Shown piece by piece: positions 1 to 8,002 of a stretch of 64,000 nucleotides of DNA; position 1 is the stretch's first letter, and the number at the start of each line of letters is the position of its first letter. The stretch is taken from assembly GCF_003594875.1 (NCBI RefSeq), contig NZ_QZEY01000016.1:124001-188000 (forward strand). The letters are read 5' to 3'. The translations under genes and the position numbers were made by a program. The DNA comes from Bailinhaonella thermotolerans. GTDB taxonomy: Bacteria; Actinomycetota; Actinomycetes; Streptosporangiales; Streptosporangiaceae. The notes below the pieces were generated by a model. It was not told the DNA's origin and did no database searches. It saw only the letters and a list, made by a program, of their open reading frames with translations.

Positions 1-1
1 C

Positions 2-1384
2 TCGCTGCGCCGCGACCTCGGCGCCGGTCCGGCCGCCGCCCAGTTCGTGATCGCCGCGTACGGCCTGGCGTACGCCACCGGGCTGATCACCGCGGGCCGC
101 CTGGGCGACCTGTTCGGCAGGCGCCGGGTGTTCACCGCGGGCCTGGCGCTGTTCACCGCCGCGTCGGTCTGGTGCGGCCTCGCCCCGACCCCCGGGCTGC
201 TCATCGCCGGCCGCGTCGCCCAGGGCCTGGCCGCCGCGCTGCTCGCCCCCCAGGTGCTCGCCCTGATCGGCGCGCTGTACCCGGGCGAGCGCCGCGCCCG
301 CGCCTTCGGCTGGTACGGCACCGCCGTCGGCTTCGCCGGGGTCAGCGGCCAGGCGATCGGCGGGTTCCTCGTGGCCGCCGACCCGGCCGGGCTCGGCTGG
401 CGCACGTGCTTCCTGGTCAACCTGCCCGCCGGCCTGATCGCGCTGGCGCTCACCCGCCGCCTCGTCCCCGACGTCCCCGCGCCGGGCGCCGAGCCCGGGT
501 CTCCGGCGGAGGACCCCCGTGGCGTACGGGCCGGGGCGGCCGCGGGCGGGCACGCGGGAAAGCTCGCGCGGCTCGACCCCTTCGGGGCGGCGCTGCTGGC
601 GGCCGGGTTGCTGGCGGTCGTGTTCCCGCTGGTCCACGGTGGTGAGCACGGGTTCAGCGCGTGGACCTGGGCGACGCTGGGCGCGGCGGCCCCGATCCTG
701 GGCGGCTTCGCGGCCTGGCAGCGGCGGCGGATGGCCGCGGGGCGGGAGCCGCTGCTGGACCCGGCGGTGTTCCGGGAGCGGGGCTTCGCGCTCGGGCTGC
801 TCGCGGTGATGTTCCTGTTCGGCACCTCGGCGGGGGTGTCGTTCGTGGTCGCGATCTACCTGCAGGAGGGGCTCGGGATGGGGCCGCTGGCGGCGGGCAC
901 GGTGTTCACCGCGCTCAACGCCGGGTTCTTCCTGACCTCGACGCAGACGAGCAGGCTCGGCAGGCGGCTCGGGCCGCGCCTCCCCGTCGCGGGCGCGCTG
1001 GGGCTGGCCGCCGGGCTGGGCCTGATCGCGCACGCGGTGTCCGGCGGCGCCACGCCGGCCGGGCTGGTCCCCGGACTTTTCCTGGCCGGATCGGGAATGG
1101 GCCTGGTCATGGCGCCGCTGATCTCAATGGTGCTGGAGGGTGTCCGGCAGCGCCACGCGGGTGTCGCCTCCGGTGTGCTGGGGACGGCGCAGGAGACCGC
1201 TGGGGCGCTGGGTGTCACCATCGTCGGCGCGGTGTTCTTCGGCGCGCTGCACTCCACCGGCGCGAGCTGGGAGGCCGCCCTGCGCACGGGGCTCCTCGCA
1301 CCCGCCGGGGCCGCGCTGGGCATCGCGGTCCTGGTGCTGATCCGCACCTCTGCCCGCCGTAGCACCTCTGTTGACGACACATGA
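2..1384 (+). CDS. MFS drug-efflux transporter, DHA2 (EmrB/QacA) family, 5' partial
   Basis: Proton-driven multidrug exporter of the inner membrane. The reading frame is open from base 2, so the N-terminus (first one or two helices) lies upstream; a GTG at 47 is internal, not the start. Visible: the motif-A loop GRLGDLFGRRRVF after a helix, GRVAQGLAAALLAPQVLALI (motif C-like region), and about 12 hydrophobic segments with a basic cytoplasmic loop, which fits the 14-helix DHA2 class. 460 residues remain, close to full length. The stop overlaps an upstream ATG (ATGA) of the gnd frame, so the two genes are probably co-transcribed. Substrate unknown. Family assignment is firm; specificity cannot be read. 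Confidence 0.88.
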   Translation, partial: SLRRDLGAGPAAAQFVIAAYGLAYATGLITAGRLGDLFGRRRVFTAGLALFTAASVWCGLAPTPGLLIAGRVAQGLAAALLAPQVLALIGALYPGERRARAFGWYGTAVGFAGVSGQAIGGFLVAADPAGLGWRTCFLVNLPAGLIALALTRRLVPDVPAPGAEPGSPAEDPRGVRAGAAAGGHAGKLARLDPFGAALLAAGLLAVVFPLVHGGEHGFSAWTWATLGAAAPILGGFAAWQRRRMAAGREPLLDPAVFRERGFALGLLAVMFLFGTSAGVSFVVAIYLQEGLGMGPLAAGTVFTALNAGFFLTSTQTSRLGRRLGPRLPVAGALGLAAGLGLIAHAVSGGATPAGLVPGLFLAGSGMGLVMAPLISMVLEGVRQRHAGVASGVLGTAQETAGALGVTIVGAVFFGALHSTGASWEAALRTGLLAPAGAALGIAVLVLIRTSARRSTSVDDT

Positions 1385-1404
1385 AGACGCATAAGGAGCT
1401 TGGG

Positions 1405-2829
1405 ATGGATCTCGCGGACATCGGCGTCACCGGCCTGGCGGTCATGGGACGCAACCTGGCGCGCAACCTCGCGCGGCACGGGTACGGCGTGGCGGTCCAC
1501 AACCGGTCGGCCGGCAAGACGCGGGCGCTGGTGGAGGAGTTCGGGCACGAGGGGACGTTCCACCCGGCCGAGGACCTGGAGAGCTTCGTCGCGTCGCTCA
1601 AGCGGCCCCGGCGGGCGATCATCATGGTGAAGGCGGGCGCGGGCACGGACGCCGTGATCGAGCGGCTCGCGGCGCTGATGGAGCCCGGCGACATGATCGT
1701 GGACGGCGGGAACGCCCACTTCGAGGACACCCGCCGCAGGGAGGCCGCGCTGCGCGAGCGGGGCATCCACTTCGTCGGCGCCGGGATCTCCGGCGGCGAG
1801 GAGGGCGCGCTGAACGGCCCGAGCATCATGCCCGGCGGTTCCCGCGAGTCGTACGAGGCGCTGGGCCCCATCCTGGAGGACATCGCGGCCAAGGTGGACG
1901 GCGTGCCGTGCGCGACGTACGTCGGGCCGGACGGCGCCGGGCACTTCGTGAAGATGGTGCACAACGGCATCGAGTACGCCGACATGCAGCTCATCGCGGA
2001 GTCCTACGACCTGCTCCGGCAGGCGTCGGGCCTGTCCCCGGCGGAGCTGGCCGGGGTCTTCCGCGAGTGGAACGCCGGCGAGCTGGAGTCGTACCTCATC
2101 GAGATCACCGCCGAGGTGCTCGACCAGGTGGACGCCGGGACCGGCCGGCCGCTGGTGGACGTCATCGTGGACCGCGCCGAGCAGAAGGGCACCGGCCGCT
2201 GGACCGTGCAGAGCGCCCTTGAGCTGGGCGTGCCCGTGACCGGCATCGCCGAGGCGGTCTTCGCCCGCGCCCTGTCCGGCCACCCCGAGCAGCGCGCCGC
2301 CGCCCGCTCCCTCGCCGGTCCCGACGAGGGCCCGGTGGCGGGCCGCGAGCTGGTCGAGGACGTGCGGCGGGCGCTGTACGCCTCCAAGATCGTCGCGTAC
2401 GCCCAGGGCTTCGACCAGATGGCGGCGGCGTCCCGCGAGTACGGCTGGGACCTCGACCTGGGCGCGATGGCCACGATCTGGCGCGGCGGCTGCATCATCC
2501 GCGCCCGGTTCCTCGACCGCATCCGCGAGGCGTACGACGAGAACCGCGAGCTGCCCACCCTGCTCACCGCACCGGCCTTCGCCGGGGCGCTGGCCGAGGC
2601 GCAGGACTCCTGGCGCAAGGTGGTGGCGACCGCCGCCCGCATCGGCGTCCCCACCCCCGGCTTCTCCTCGGCCCTGGCCTACTACGACGGCCTGCGCCGC
2701 GACCGCCTCCCGGCGTCCCTCATCCAGGGCCTGCGCGACTACTTCGGCGCCCACACCTACCAGCGGGTGGACAAGGAGGGCGTCTTCCACACCGACTGGT
2801 CCGGCGACCGCGCCGAGCACCAGGCCTGA
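1405..2829 (+). CDS. gnd: 6-phosphogluconate dehydrogenase (decarboxylating)
   Basis: Oxidises 6-phosphogluconate to ribulose-5-phosphate and CO2 with NADP+ in the cytosolic oxidative pentose phosphate pathway. The 474-residue protein has the Rossmann motif GLAVMGRN (10-17), GISGGEEGALNGPS (127-140) for substrate phosphate, the catalytic pair Lys183 and Asn187 in HFVKMVHNGIEY, QKGTGRWT, and the long-form C-terminus GAHTYQRVDKEGVFHTDW. This matches the long E. coli-type enzyme, not the short form. An in-frame ATG at 1381 overlaps the preceding stop, but AAGGAG at 1393-1398 sits 6 bases before the ATG at 1405, so I take 1405. Linkage to an efflux pump is unusual but functionally unexplained. 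Confidence 0.95.
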   Translation: MDLADIGVTGLAVMGRNLARNLARHGYGVAVHNRSAGKTRALVEEFGHEGTFHPAEDLESFVASLKRPRRAIIMVKAGAGTDAVIERLAALMEPGDMIVDGGNAHFEDTRRREAALRERGIHFVGAGISGGEEGALNGPSIMPGGSRESYEALGPILEDIAAKVDGVPCATYVGPDGAGHFVKMVHNGIEYADMQLIAESYDLLRQASGLSPAELAGVFREWNAGELESYLIEITAEVLDQVDAGTGRPLVDVIVDRAEQKGTGRWTVQSALELGVPVTGIAEAVFARALSGHPEQRAAARSLAGPDEGPVAGRELVEDVRRALYASKIVAYAQGFDQMAAASREYGWDLDLGAMATIWRGGCIIRARFLDRIREAYDENRELPTLLTAPAFAGALAEAQDSWRKVVATAARIGVPTPGFSSALAYYDGLRRDRLPASLIQGLRDYFGAHTYQRVDKEGVFHTDWSGDRAEHQA

Positions 2830-3038
2830 CCGACCCTCACCCCGGCCCGCCGTACGTCCACGGGAACCCTCGTCACCTTGTGGGCGTACGGCTTCGCCGT
2901 GCCGGGCGGCCGAGGGTGATACCGGTGGTAGTAGGAACAGCGGGTGTCTGGGTGATCCCGCGCGGCGGCGGCAGGCTCTCCTGTGAGCCCCGGCGGGAAG
3001 GCCGGGGGCGACCGATCACGATCTGAGGGGAGATCCCG

Positions 3039-3848
3039 ATGAGCGCCGCCACCGCGTCCTTCGTCACCGAGCGAGACGGCCGTTCCGCGGACGTCGCGGA
3101 CCTGACGCCGCTGGCCTTCGCCGGTTACGCCCACTTCACCGCCATGCAGGTGCGGGACGGCCGGGTCCGGGGCCTGGACCTGCACCTGGCGCGGCTGCGC
3201 GCCGCGTCGATGACGATGTTCGGCCGGGCGCTGCTCGACGACCGGGTGCGGTCGCTCCTGCGCGGGGCGCTGGAGGCCGGGCCCGCCGACCTGTCACTGA
3301 CGGCCACGGTGTTCTCCCCGGCGGGCGAGTTCGTCGCGGCCGACGCCGAGCCGGAGCTGCTGGTCCGCACCGGGCCGCCCGCCTCCGGCCCGAGCGGGCC
3401 GCTCTCCCTCGCGGTGGTCGAGCACGAGCGCGACCTGCCGGCCGTCAAGCACGTCGGCGAGGTCGGCAAGACCTATTACCTGCGCGAGGCCGTCGCACGG
3501 GGCTTCGACGACGCCGCCTTCGTGGATCGGCGCGGCCGGTTCAGCGAGGCGTCCATCTGGAACCTGGCCTTCTGGGACGGCGAGGCGGTGGTGTGGCCGG
3601 TGGCGGAGATGCTGACCGGGACGACCATGTCCATCGTCCGCCGGCAGCTCGCCCGCCTCGGCGTCCCGCAGCGCGAGCGCGAGGTCACCCCGGCCGACCT
3701 CCCCGGCCTGTCCGGCGCCGTGGTCATGAACTCCTGGACGCCGGGCGTGCCCGTCCATCGGATCGGCGACGTGGCGCTGCCGGACGCGCCGGCCTTCACC
3801 GGGCTGCTGCACCAGGCGTACCGGGCCGAGCCGCCCGTCGCCCCGTGA
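3039..3848 (+). CDS. Aminotransferase class IV family protein
   Basis: PLP enzyme of fold type IV, the family of branched-chain aminotransferases and 4-amino-4-deoxychorismate lyases. The 269-residue length, VKHVGEVGKTYYLREA (region of the PLP-binding lysine), GRFSEASIWNLAFWDG (the family E-x-x-x-N-x-F segment) and the phosphate-cup threonines in MLTGTTMSIVRRQL support this. A GAGGGGAG stretch lies 6 bases before the ATG. It stands alone after a 209-bp gap and converges on the agmatinase gene, so context gives no substrate. Ilve-, PabC- and D-amino-acid-transaminase-like functions are all possible. Confidence 0.8.
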   Translation: MSAATASFVTERDGRSADVADLTPLAFAGYAHFTAMQVRDGRVRGLDLHLARLRAASMTMFGRALLDDRVRSLLRGALEAGPADLSLTATVFSPAGEFVAADAEPELLVRTGPPASGPSGPLSLAVVEHERDLPAVKHVGEVGKTYYLREAVARGFDDAAFVDRRGRFSEASIWNLAFWDGEAVVWPVAEMLTGTTMSIVRRQLARLGVPQREREVTPADLPGLSGAVVMNSWTPGVPVHRIGDVALPDAPAFTGLLHQAYRAEPPVAP

Positions 3849-3902
3849 CGCGCCCGTCTCCCCGCGCCGCGCCGCCCGGCCCAGCGCCCCGCCGTACGCC
3901 CA

Positions 3903-3977
3903 CGAGTCGTGCGTCCGCGAGTCGTGCGTCCGCGAGTCGTGCGTCCGCGAGTCGTACGTCCACGAGTCGTACGTCCA
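3903..3977. repeat. 15-bp tandem repeat, five copies
   Basis: Five head-to-tail copies of a 15-bp unit (CGAGTCGTGCGTCCG three times, then two CGAGTCGTACGTCCA variants) in the gap between the convergent aminotransferase and agmatinase genes. The unit is a multiple of three and stays open in several frames, which creates spurious ORFs there. No coding role is evident. Confidence 0.9.
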
Positions 3978-4005
3978 CGGGTTCCGCCACGCCCGCGGGT
4001 TCCGC

Positions 4006-4045
4006 CGCGCGTCCACGGGTCCCCGGCGGGTCCCGTGGACGCGCG
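4006..4045. terminator. Bidirectional terminator-like hairpin
   Basis: Perfect 14-bp inverted repeat (arms 4006-4019 and 4032-4045, 12-base loop) between two convergent genes, 4 bases beyond the agmatinase stop. There is no T-tract, as is common in high-GC actinomycetes. Confidence 0.75.
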
Positions 4046-4049
4046 GGGG

Positions 4050-5051
4050 TCAGCGGTCTTCGAGCAGGGGGCGGTCCGGCCGCCAGGTGATGCCGCGGCG
4101 GCGGGCGGCCAGGCCGGACAGGGCCTCCAGCACGACGCGGTTCCCGAGCATGGCGGTGATCTCGGCGTGGTCGTACGGCGGGCTCACCTCGACGATGTCC
4201 ACCCCGGCCACCGGCAGCTCCGTGCACACGCGCCGCACCGCGTCCAGCAGTTGCCGCGCGGTGAACCCGCCGGGCTCCGGCGTGCCCGTGCCCGGGGCCA
4301 TGCCCGGGTCCACCACGTCCACGTCCACCGACAGGAACACCGCGTCGCAGTCGTCCAGGGCGATCTCGAACGCCTCGTCCAGGCACGCGTCCAGCCCGCG
4401 CGAGACGATCTCGCTCATCTCGTAGGACCGCATGCGCTGCTCGGCCATCCACGCCAGCGTGTCCGGCCCCGGCCAGTACCCCCGCAGCCCGATCTGGAGG
4501 AACCGGTCGCCGCGCGCCGCCCCCGACTCGATCAGCCGCCGCATCGGCTGCCCGTGCCCGAGCAGCGAGCCGAACTCGATGTCCCCGGTGTCCGCGTGCG
4601 CGTCGAAGTGGATCACCGACACCCGCCCGAACCCGTGGTGCCGGGCCACCCCCGTGACGTCGGGCAGCGCGATCGTGTGGTCTCCGCCGAGGACGACCGG
4701 CACGGCCCCGGCCCGCGCGACGGTGGCCACGGCCTCCTCGATGTTCCTGACGCTGGTCTCGATGTCCCCGGAGAAGCACTCCACGTCCCCGGCGTCCACC
4801 ACCCGCAGATCCCGCAGCGCGTCCACCCGCAGCGCCATGTGCGGCCGCGACCCGTCCGCCGGCAGGTAGTCCGTCGCCCGGATCGCCATCGGCCCGAACC
4901 GCGTCCCCGGCCGGTGCGAGGTCCCCCCGTCGAAGGGCGCCCCCACGATCACCACGTCGGCGTCCCGGAACGTCTCCGGGTCGGTGAGGTCGCACCGATC
5001 GACCCCGAGAAACGTGATGTCCGGCCCGTACATCGCCCCATACCGGCTCAA
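4050..5051 (-). CDS. speB: Agmatinase / ureohydrolase family protein
   Basis: Mn-dependent hydrolase that cleaves a guanidino group to release urea; agmatine to putrescine is the default reaction, but guanidinobutyrase or guanidinopropionase activity cannot be excluded. The metal ligands are all visible: GGDHT, DAHAD and the SVDVDVVDPG segment, in a 333-residue protein of the usual length. The start is TTG at 5051-5049: GGAGG at 5062-5058 lies 6 bases upstream, and the predicted N-terminus SRYGAMYGPDITFLG is typical. The first ATG is 6 codons inside. It stands alone and converges with the aminotransferase. Confidence 0.87.
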   Translation of the reverse strand: MSRYGAMYGPDITFLGVDRCDLTDPETFRDADVVIVGAPFDGGTSHRPGTRFGPMAIRATDYLPADGSRPHMALRVDALRDLRVVDAGDVECFSGDIETSVRNIEEAVATVARAGAVPVVLGGDHTIALPDVTGVARHHGFGRVSVIHFDAHADTGDIEFGSLLGHGQPMRRLIESGAARGDRFLQIGLRGYWPGPDTLAWMAEQRMRSYEMSEIVSRGLDACLDEAFEIALDDCDAVFLSVDVDVVDPGMAPGTGTPEPGGFTARQLLDAVRRVCTELPVAGVDIVEVSPPYDHAEITAMLGNRVVLEALSGLAARRRGITWRPDRPLLEDR

Positions 5052-5209
5052 GCCGTACCTCCAGCCAAGCTGCCCGGACGTAGCCGGGCCTCGCGAATCG
5101 GACTGCCATTCAATCCACCCGGCCCCCTCTCCGGAAGTCCCGCGCGTAACCGGGGCTCGCGAGGGCCGAAACCGCGCGCGAGAGCCGTACGCCGGGGAGA
5201 ATCGGCGGG

Positions 5210-5812
5210 GTGATCCCGGGAACCATGGGGTACGGCCAGGCCGCCGACGACCTCGCGAAGCAGTACGAAAGCGTGTCCTTCCGCCAGGTCCACGCCGAGA
5301 CGCTCCACCTGTACCCGGCCCCGCCCGCCCGCGTCCTGGACGTCGGCGCGGGCACGGGCCGCGACGCCGCCGCCCTGGCCGCGCTCGGCCACGAGGTCGT
5401 CGCCGTCGAGCCCACCCCGGAGCTCCGCGCCCACGGCACGCGCCTCCACGGCGATCTCCCCGTCGAGTGGCTCGACGACCACCTGCCCGACCTGGCGGAG
5501 GTGCGGCGGCGCGGCGGCCGGTACGACCTGATCCTCCTGACGGCCGTCTGGATGCACCTCGACGCGACCGAGCGCGGGCGCGCCATGGTCACCCTCGCCG
5601 ACCTGCTGGCCCCCGGCGGCGTGCTCGCCATGGTCGTCCGGCGCGGCCCGGTCCCGCCCGGCCGCCGCATGTTCGACGTGCCGGTGGAGGAGACCGCCGC
5701 CCTCGCCGCCGGCCGCCGCCTGCGCCTGATCCACCTGGCCGACCGTCCCGACCTGCACGGCCGGGAGGGCGTCCACATGACCACCCTCGCCTTCACGCCC
5801 GTCCCCCGCTGA
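5210..5812 (+). CDS. SAM-dependent class I methyltransferase
   Basis: Cytosolic methyltransferase of unknown substrate. Motif I is RVLDVGAGTGRDAAALAALG, followed by an acidic strand end (VVAVEPTPEL) and motif IV-like RYDLILLTAVWMHL; a post-motif LLAPGGVLAMVVRRG is also standard. Start taken at GTG 5210 behind GGGGAGA (9-base spacing); an ATG at 5225 is the alternative. It is divergent from the agmatinase gene across 158 bp and precedes the sulfur operon promoter by about 60 bp, but it is a separate unit. The small size (200 residues) resembles Methyltransf_11/25 proteins. Confidence 0.8.
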   Translation: MIPGTMGYGQAADDLAKQYESVSFRQVHAETLHLYPAPPARVLDVGAGTGRDAAALAALGHEVVAVEPTPELRAHGTRLHGDLPVEWLDDHLPDLAEVRRRGGRYDLILLTAVWMHLDATERGRAMVTLADLLAPGGVLAMVVRRGPVPPGRRMFDVPVEETAALAAGRRLRLIHLADRPDLHGREGVHMTTLAFTPVPR

Positions 5813-5850
5813 TCCCGGGCGCGGGCCGGCGCGGGGGTCGCGCCGGCGAG

Positions 5851-5874
5851 ATTCCTATTAATCAGGTAGGGAAT
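5851..5874. promoter_or_regulatory. Imperfect dyad, candidate sulfur-operon operator
   Basis: ATTCCTA and TAGGGAAT face each other across 9 bases directly upstream of the -35 box. The 10-mer GGTAGGGAAT (5865-5874) recurs, inverted relative to transcription, just upstream of the second sulfur promoter (15498-15507). I infer a shared regulator; the protein is not identified. Confidence 0.5.
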
Positions 5875-5875
5875 G

Positions 5876-5910
5876 TTGACTTAACGCTCCGGGCCTCTTA
5901 GCGTGGAGCC
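5876..5910 (+). promoter_or_regulatory. Promoter of the ssu operon (leaderless type)
   Basis: -35 TTGACT (5876-5881), 17-base spacer, -10 TAGCGT (5899-5904). The leader ATG is 7 bases after the -10, so transcription is expected to start at or next to its A. Confidence 0.7.
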
Positions 5911-5985
5911 ATGATCCAGGGACTGCGTCTGACCGGGCGCCCGCACGTGGACTTCGGCCACGTCGCCAGCGCGCAGTGTTGCTGA
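5911..5985 (+). CDS. Cys-Cys leader peptide (cysteine-responsive attenuator type)
   Basis: A 24-residue ORF beginning MIQGLRLTGRPHVDFG and ending VASAQCC just before the stop. The core HVDF-x-x-VASA-x-C is shared with a second leader ahead of the TauD operon (15453-15313). Polycysteine leaderless short ORFs ahead of sulfur operons are known in mycobacteria as cysteine-responsive attenuators: scarce Cys-tRNA stalls ribosomes and opens the downstream message. The spacing to the -10 box makes this one leaderless as well. It is followed by 182 bases of GC-rich leader before ssuA. Role by analogy; sequence relationship between the two leaders is direct observation. Confidence 0.82.
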   Translation: MIQGLRLTGRPHVDFGHVASAQCC

Positions 5986-6117
5986 TCGCGAATTCCGCTC
6001 CCTGACCCGCCGCCCGCGGCCCTCCGCCGCCGCGCGCCCCGGGCCTGTCTCCCCACGTGGCCGACGGAGCCCACGTGTCCCCTGCCAGGTGTCCCTCCCA
6101 TGTGCCTGTCCACGTGC

Positions 6118-6148
6118 CGGGCACGCCGCGTCGGCGCGAGCGTGCCCG
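6118..6148 (+). promoter_or_regulatory. Hairpin before ssuA start, possible attenuator stem
   Basis: CGGGCACG (6118-6125) pairs with CGTGCCCG (6141-6148) around a 15-base loop that can itself fold. It ends 8 bases before the GAGGA ribosome-binding site of ssuA (6157-6161), so its folding could control access to that site. Confidence 0.45.
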
Positions 6149-6167
6149 CTACCCGTGAGGACGATTC

Positions 6168-7202
6168 GTGATCAAGATCAGACGTGCCCTGCCCGCCGTA
6201 CTGCTGGCCGCGCTGCTGCCCGCGGCCGCGGCCTGCGGCTCGGCGGCCAAGGCCGGGGCCGGCGGTCCCGGCACCGTGACCGAGCTGCGCTACCAGGGCC
6301 AGGCCGGCGCCGTCGGCTTCGCCGAGCTGGCCCAGGACCTCGGTTACCTCGACGGCGTCCGGCTCAAGTGGGTCGGCAACACCACCTCCGGCCCCCAGGA
6401 CATCCAGTCGGTCGCCACCGGCCAGACCGACTTCGGCGCCGCCTTCAACGGCGCGATCATCAAGCTCCGCGCCGCCCGCGCCCCTATCAGGGCCGTGGCC
6501 GGGTGGTACGGCGCGGACGACAAGACCCATGTCGGGTTCTTCGTCAAGGAGGACAGCCCGATCAGGAACGCGCGCGACCTGATCGGCAAGAAGGTCGGCG
6601 TGAACACGCTCGGCGCGCACTTCGAGGCCGCCACCAAGGAGTACCTGCGGCGCGGCGGGCTGACCCCCGAGGAGGCCGAGCAGGTGCAGCTCGTCGTCGT
6701 CCCGCCGGTCAGCACCGAGCAGGCGCTGCGGCAGGGCCAGATCGACGTGGCGGCGCTGAGCGGCGTGCTGCGCGACAAGGCCCTCGAACGCGGCGGCGTC
6801 CGCGCGCTCTACACCGACTTCGCCCTGTTCGGGCCGTTCACGGGCGGCGCGGTCGTCTTCCGGGAGGACTTCGTCGCGCGCAACCGGGACGTGGTCGAGA
6901 AGTTCGTCGCGGGGTACGCCAAGGCCGTCCGCTGGACCCAGACGCACACGCCCGCCGAGGTCATCGAGCGTTCCACGAAGATCATTCAGAAGCGCGGGCG
7001 CAACGAGGACGCCTCGAACGTGCGGTACTGGAAGAGCAGCGGCCTGGCCGCCCCCGGCGGGGTCCTGTCCGACCAGGACTTCCAGCGCTGGATCGACTGG
7101 CTGGTGCGCGAGGGCGAGATCAGGCCCGGCCAGGTGAAGCCCGGCGACGTCTACACCAACGAGTTCAACCCCTTCGCGAGCGGGACGGGGGTGGCCTCGT
7201 GA
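6168..7202 (+). CDS. ssuA: ABC transporter substrate-binding lipoprotein, sulfonate/taurine type
   Basis: Extracytoplasmic receptor that captures alkanesulfonate-like compounds for the SsuBC importer. N-terminal signal with lipobox ending AAAC (Cys near residue 24), then an NMT1/SsuA-type periplasmic-binding fold: LAQDLGYLDGVRLKWVG, SVATGQTDFGAAFNGAIIKL, LIGKKVGVNTLGAHFEAATK and the VAALSG hinge. 344 residues. GTG start at 6168 with GAGGA 6 bases upstream. First structural gene after the leader peptide; ssuB overlaps its stop (GTGA). The exact substrate is not readable; the monooxygenase downstream points to an organosulfur compound. Confidence 0.88.
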   Translation: MIKIRRALPAVLLAALLPAAAACGSAAKAGAGGPGTVTELRYQGQAGAVGFAELAQDLGYLDGVRLKWVGNTTSGPQDIQSVATGQTDFGAAFNGAIIKLRAARAPIRAVAGWYGADDKTHVGFFVKEDSPIRNARDLIGKKVGVNTLGAHFEAATKEYLRRGGLTPEEAEQVQLVVVPPVSTEQALRQGQIDVAALSGVLRDKALERGGVRALYTDFALFGPFTGGAVVFREDFVARNRDVVEKFVAGYAKAVRWTQTHTPAEVIERSTKIIQKRGRNEDASNVRYWKSSGLAAPGGVLSDQDFQRWIDWLVREGEIRPGQVKPGDVYTNEFNPFASGTGVAS

Positions 7203-8002
7203 GCCCCGTGAAGATCGCCATCCGTGACGTGGGCAAGGTCTTCCGGGTCCGCGGGGCCGACCGGCCGTTCACCGCGCTGGAGCACATCGACCTCGACGTC
7301 CGCGAGGGGGAGTTCCTCACCCTCGTCGGCCCGAGCGGCTGCGGCAAGTCCACCCTGCTCGACCTGGTCGCCGGCCTCACCGAACCCAGCACCGGCGAGA
7401 TCCTCATCGACGGCCGGGCGATCAGCGGGCCCGGCCTCGACCGGGGGATCGTCTTCCAGCAGTACGCCCTGCTCCCCTGGCGTACGGCCCTGGGCAACGT
7501 GGAGTTCGGGCTGGAGGCCAAGGGGGTGCCGCGGCGGGAGCGCGCCGAGCGGGCGCGGCACTTCCTCGGCCTGGTGGGGCTCACCGGGTTCGAGCGCCGC
7601 TACCCGCACGAGCTGTCCGGCGGCATGCGGCAGCGGGTGGCGATCGCGCGCAGCCTCGCCTTCGACCCGGACGTGCTGCTCATGGACGAGCCGTTCGCCG
7701 CCCTGGACGCGCAGACGCGCGAGTCGCTCCAGGAGGAGCTGCTGCGGATCTGGGGCAAGACCGGCAAGACGGTCGTCTTCATCACCCACGGCATCGACGA
7801 GGCCGTCTACCTCGGGCAGCGGGTGGCGGTGATGTCCTCGCGGCCGGGGCGGATCACCGAGGTCATCGAGGTCGCGTTCGACTCGCGCGAGGGCGACCTG
7901 CGCGCGGATCCCGCGTTCGGCGAGTACCGCCACCACATCTGGACCCGCCTGCGCGACGAGGCCGCGACGGCGCACCACGAGGAGGCGACCCCCGTTGGCT
8001 GA
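7199..8002 (+). CDS. ssuB: ABC transporter ATP-binding protein, sulfonate type
   Basis: Cytosolic ATPase of the importer. Walker A GPSGCGKST, Q-loop IVFQQYALLPWRT (the PW after the Q-loop is typical of SsuB/TauB), signature LSGGMRQRVAIARSL, Walker B VLLMDEPFAALD, and H-loop VVFITHGIDEAVYLG. 267 residues. The GTG at 7199 overlaps the ssuA stop by 4 bases; GTG 7208 is an alternative. The 3' end overlaps ssuC. Confidence 0.9.
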   Translation: MSPVKIAIRDVGKVFRVRGADRPFTALEHIDLDVREGEFLTLVGPSGCGKSTLLDLVAGLTEPSTGEILIDGRAISGPGLDRGIVFQQYALLPWRTALGNVEFGLEAKGVPRRERAERARHFLGLVGLTGFERRYPHELSGGMRQRVAIARSLAFDPDVLLMDEPFAALDAQTRESLQEELLRIWGKTGKTVVFITHGIDEAVYLGQRVAVMSSRPGRITEVIEVAFDSREGDLRADPAFGEYRHHIWTRLRDEAATAHHEEATPVG

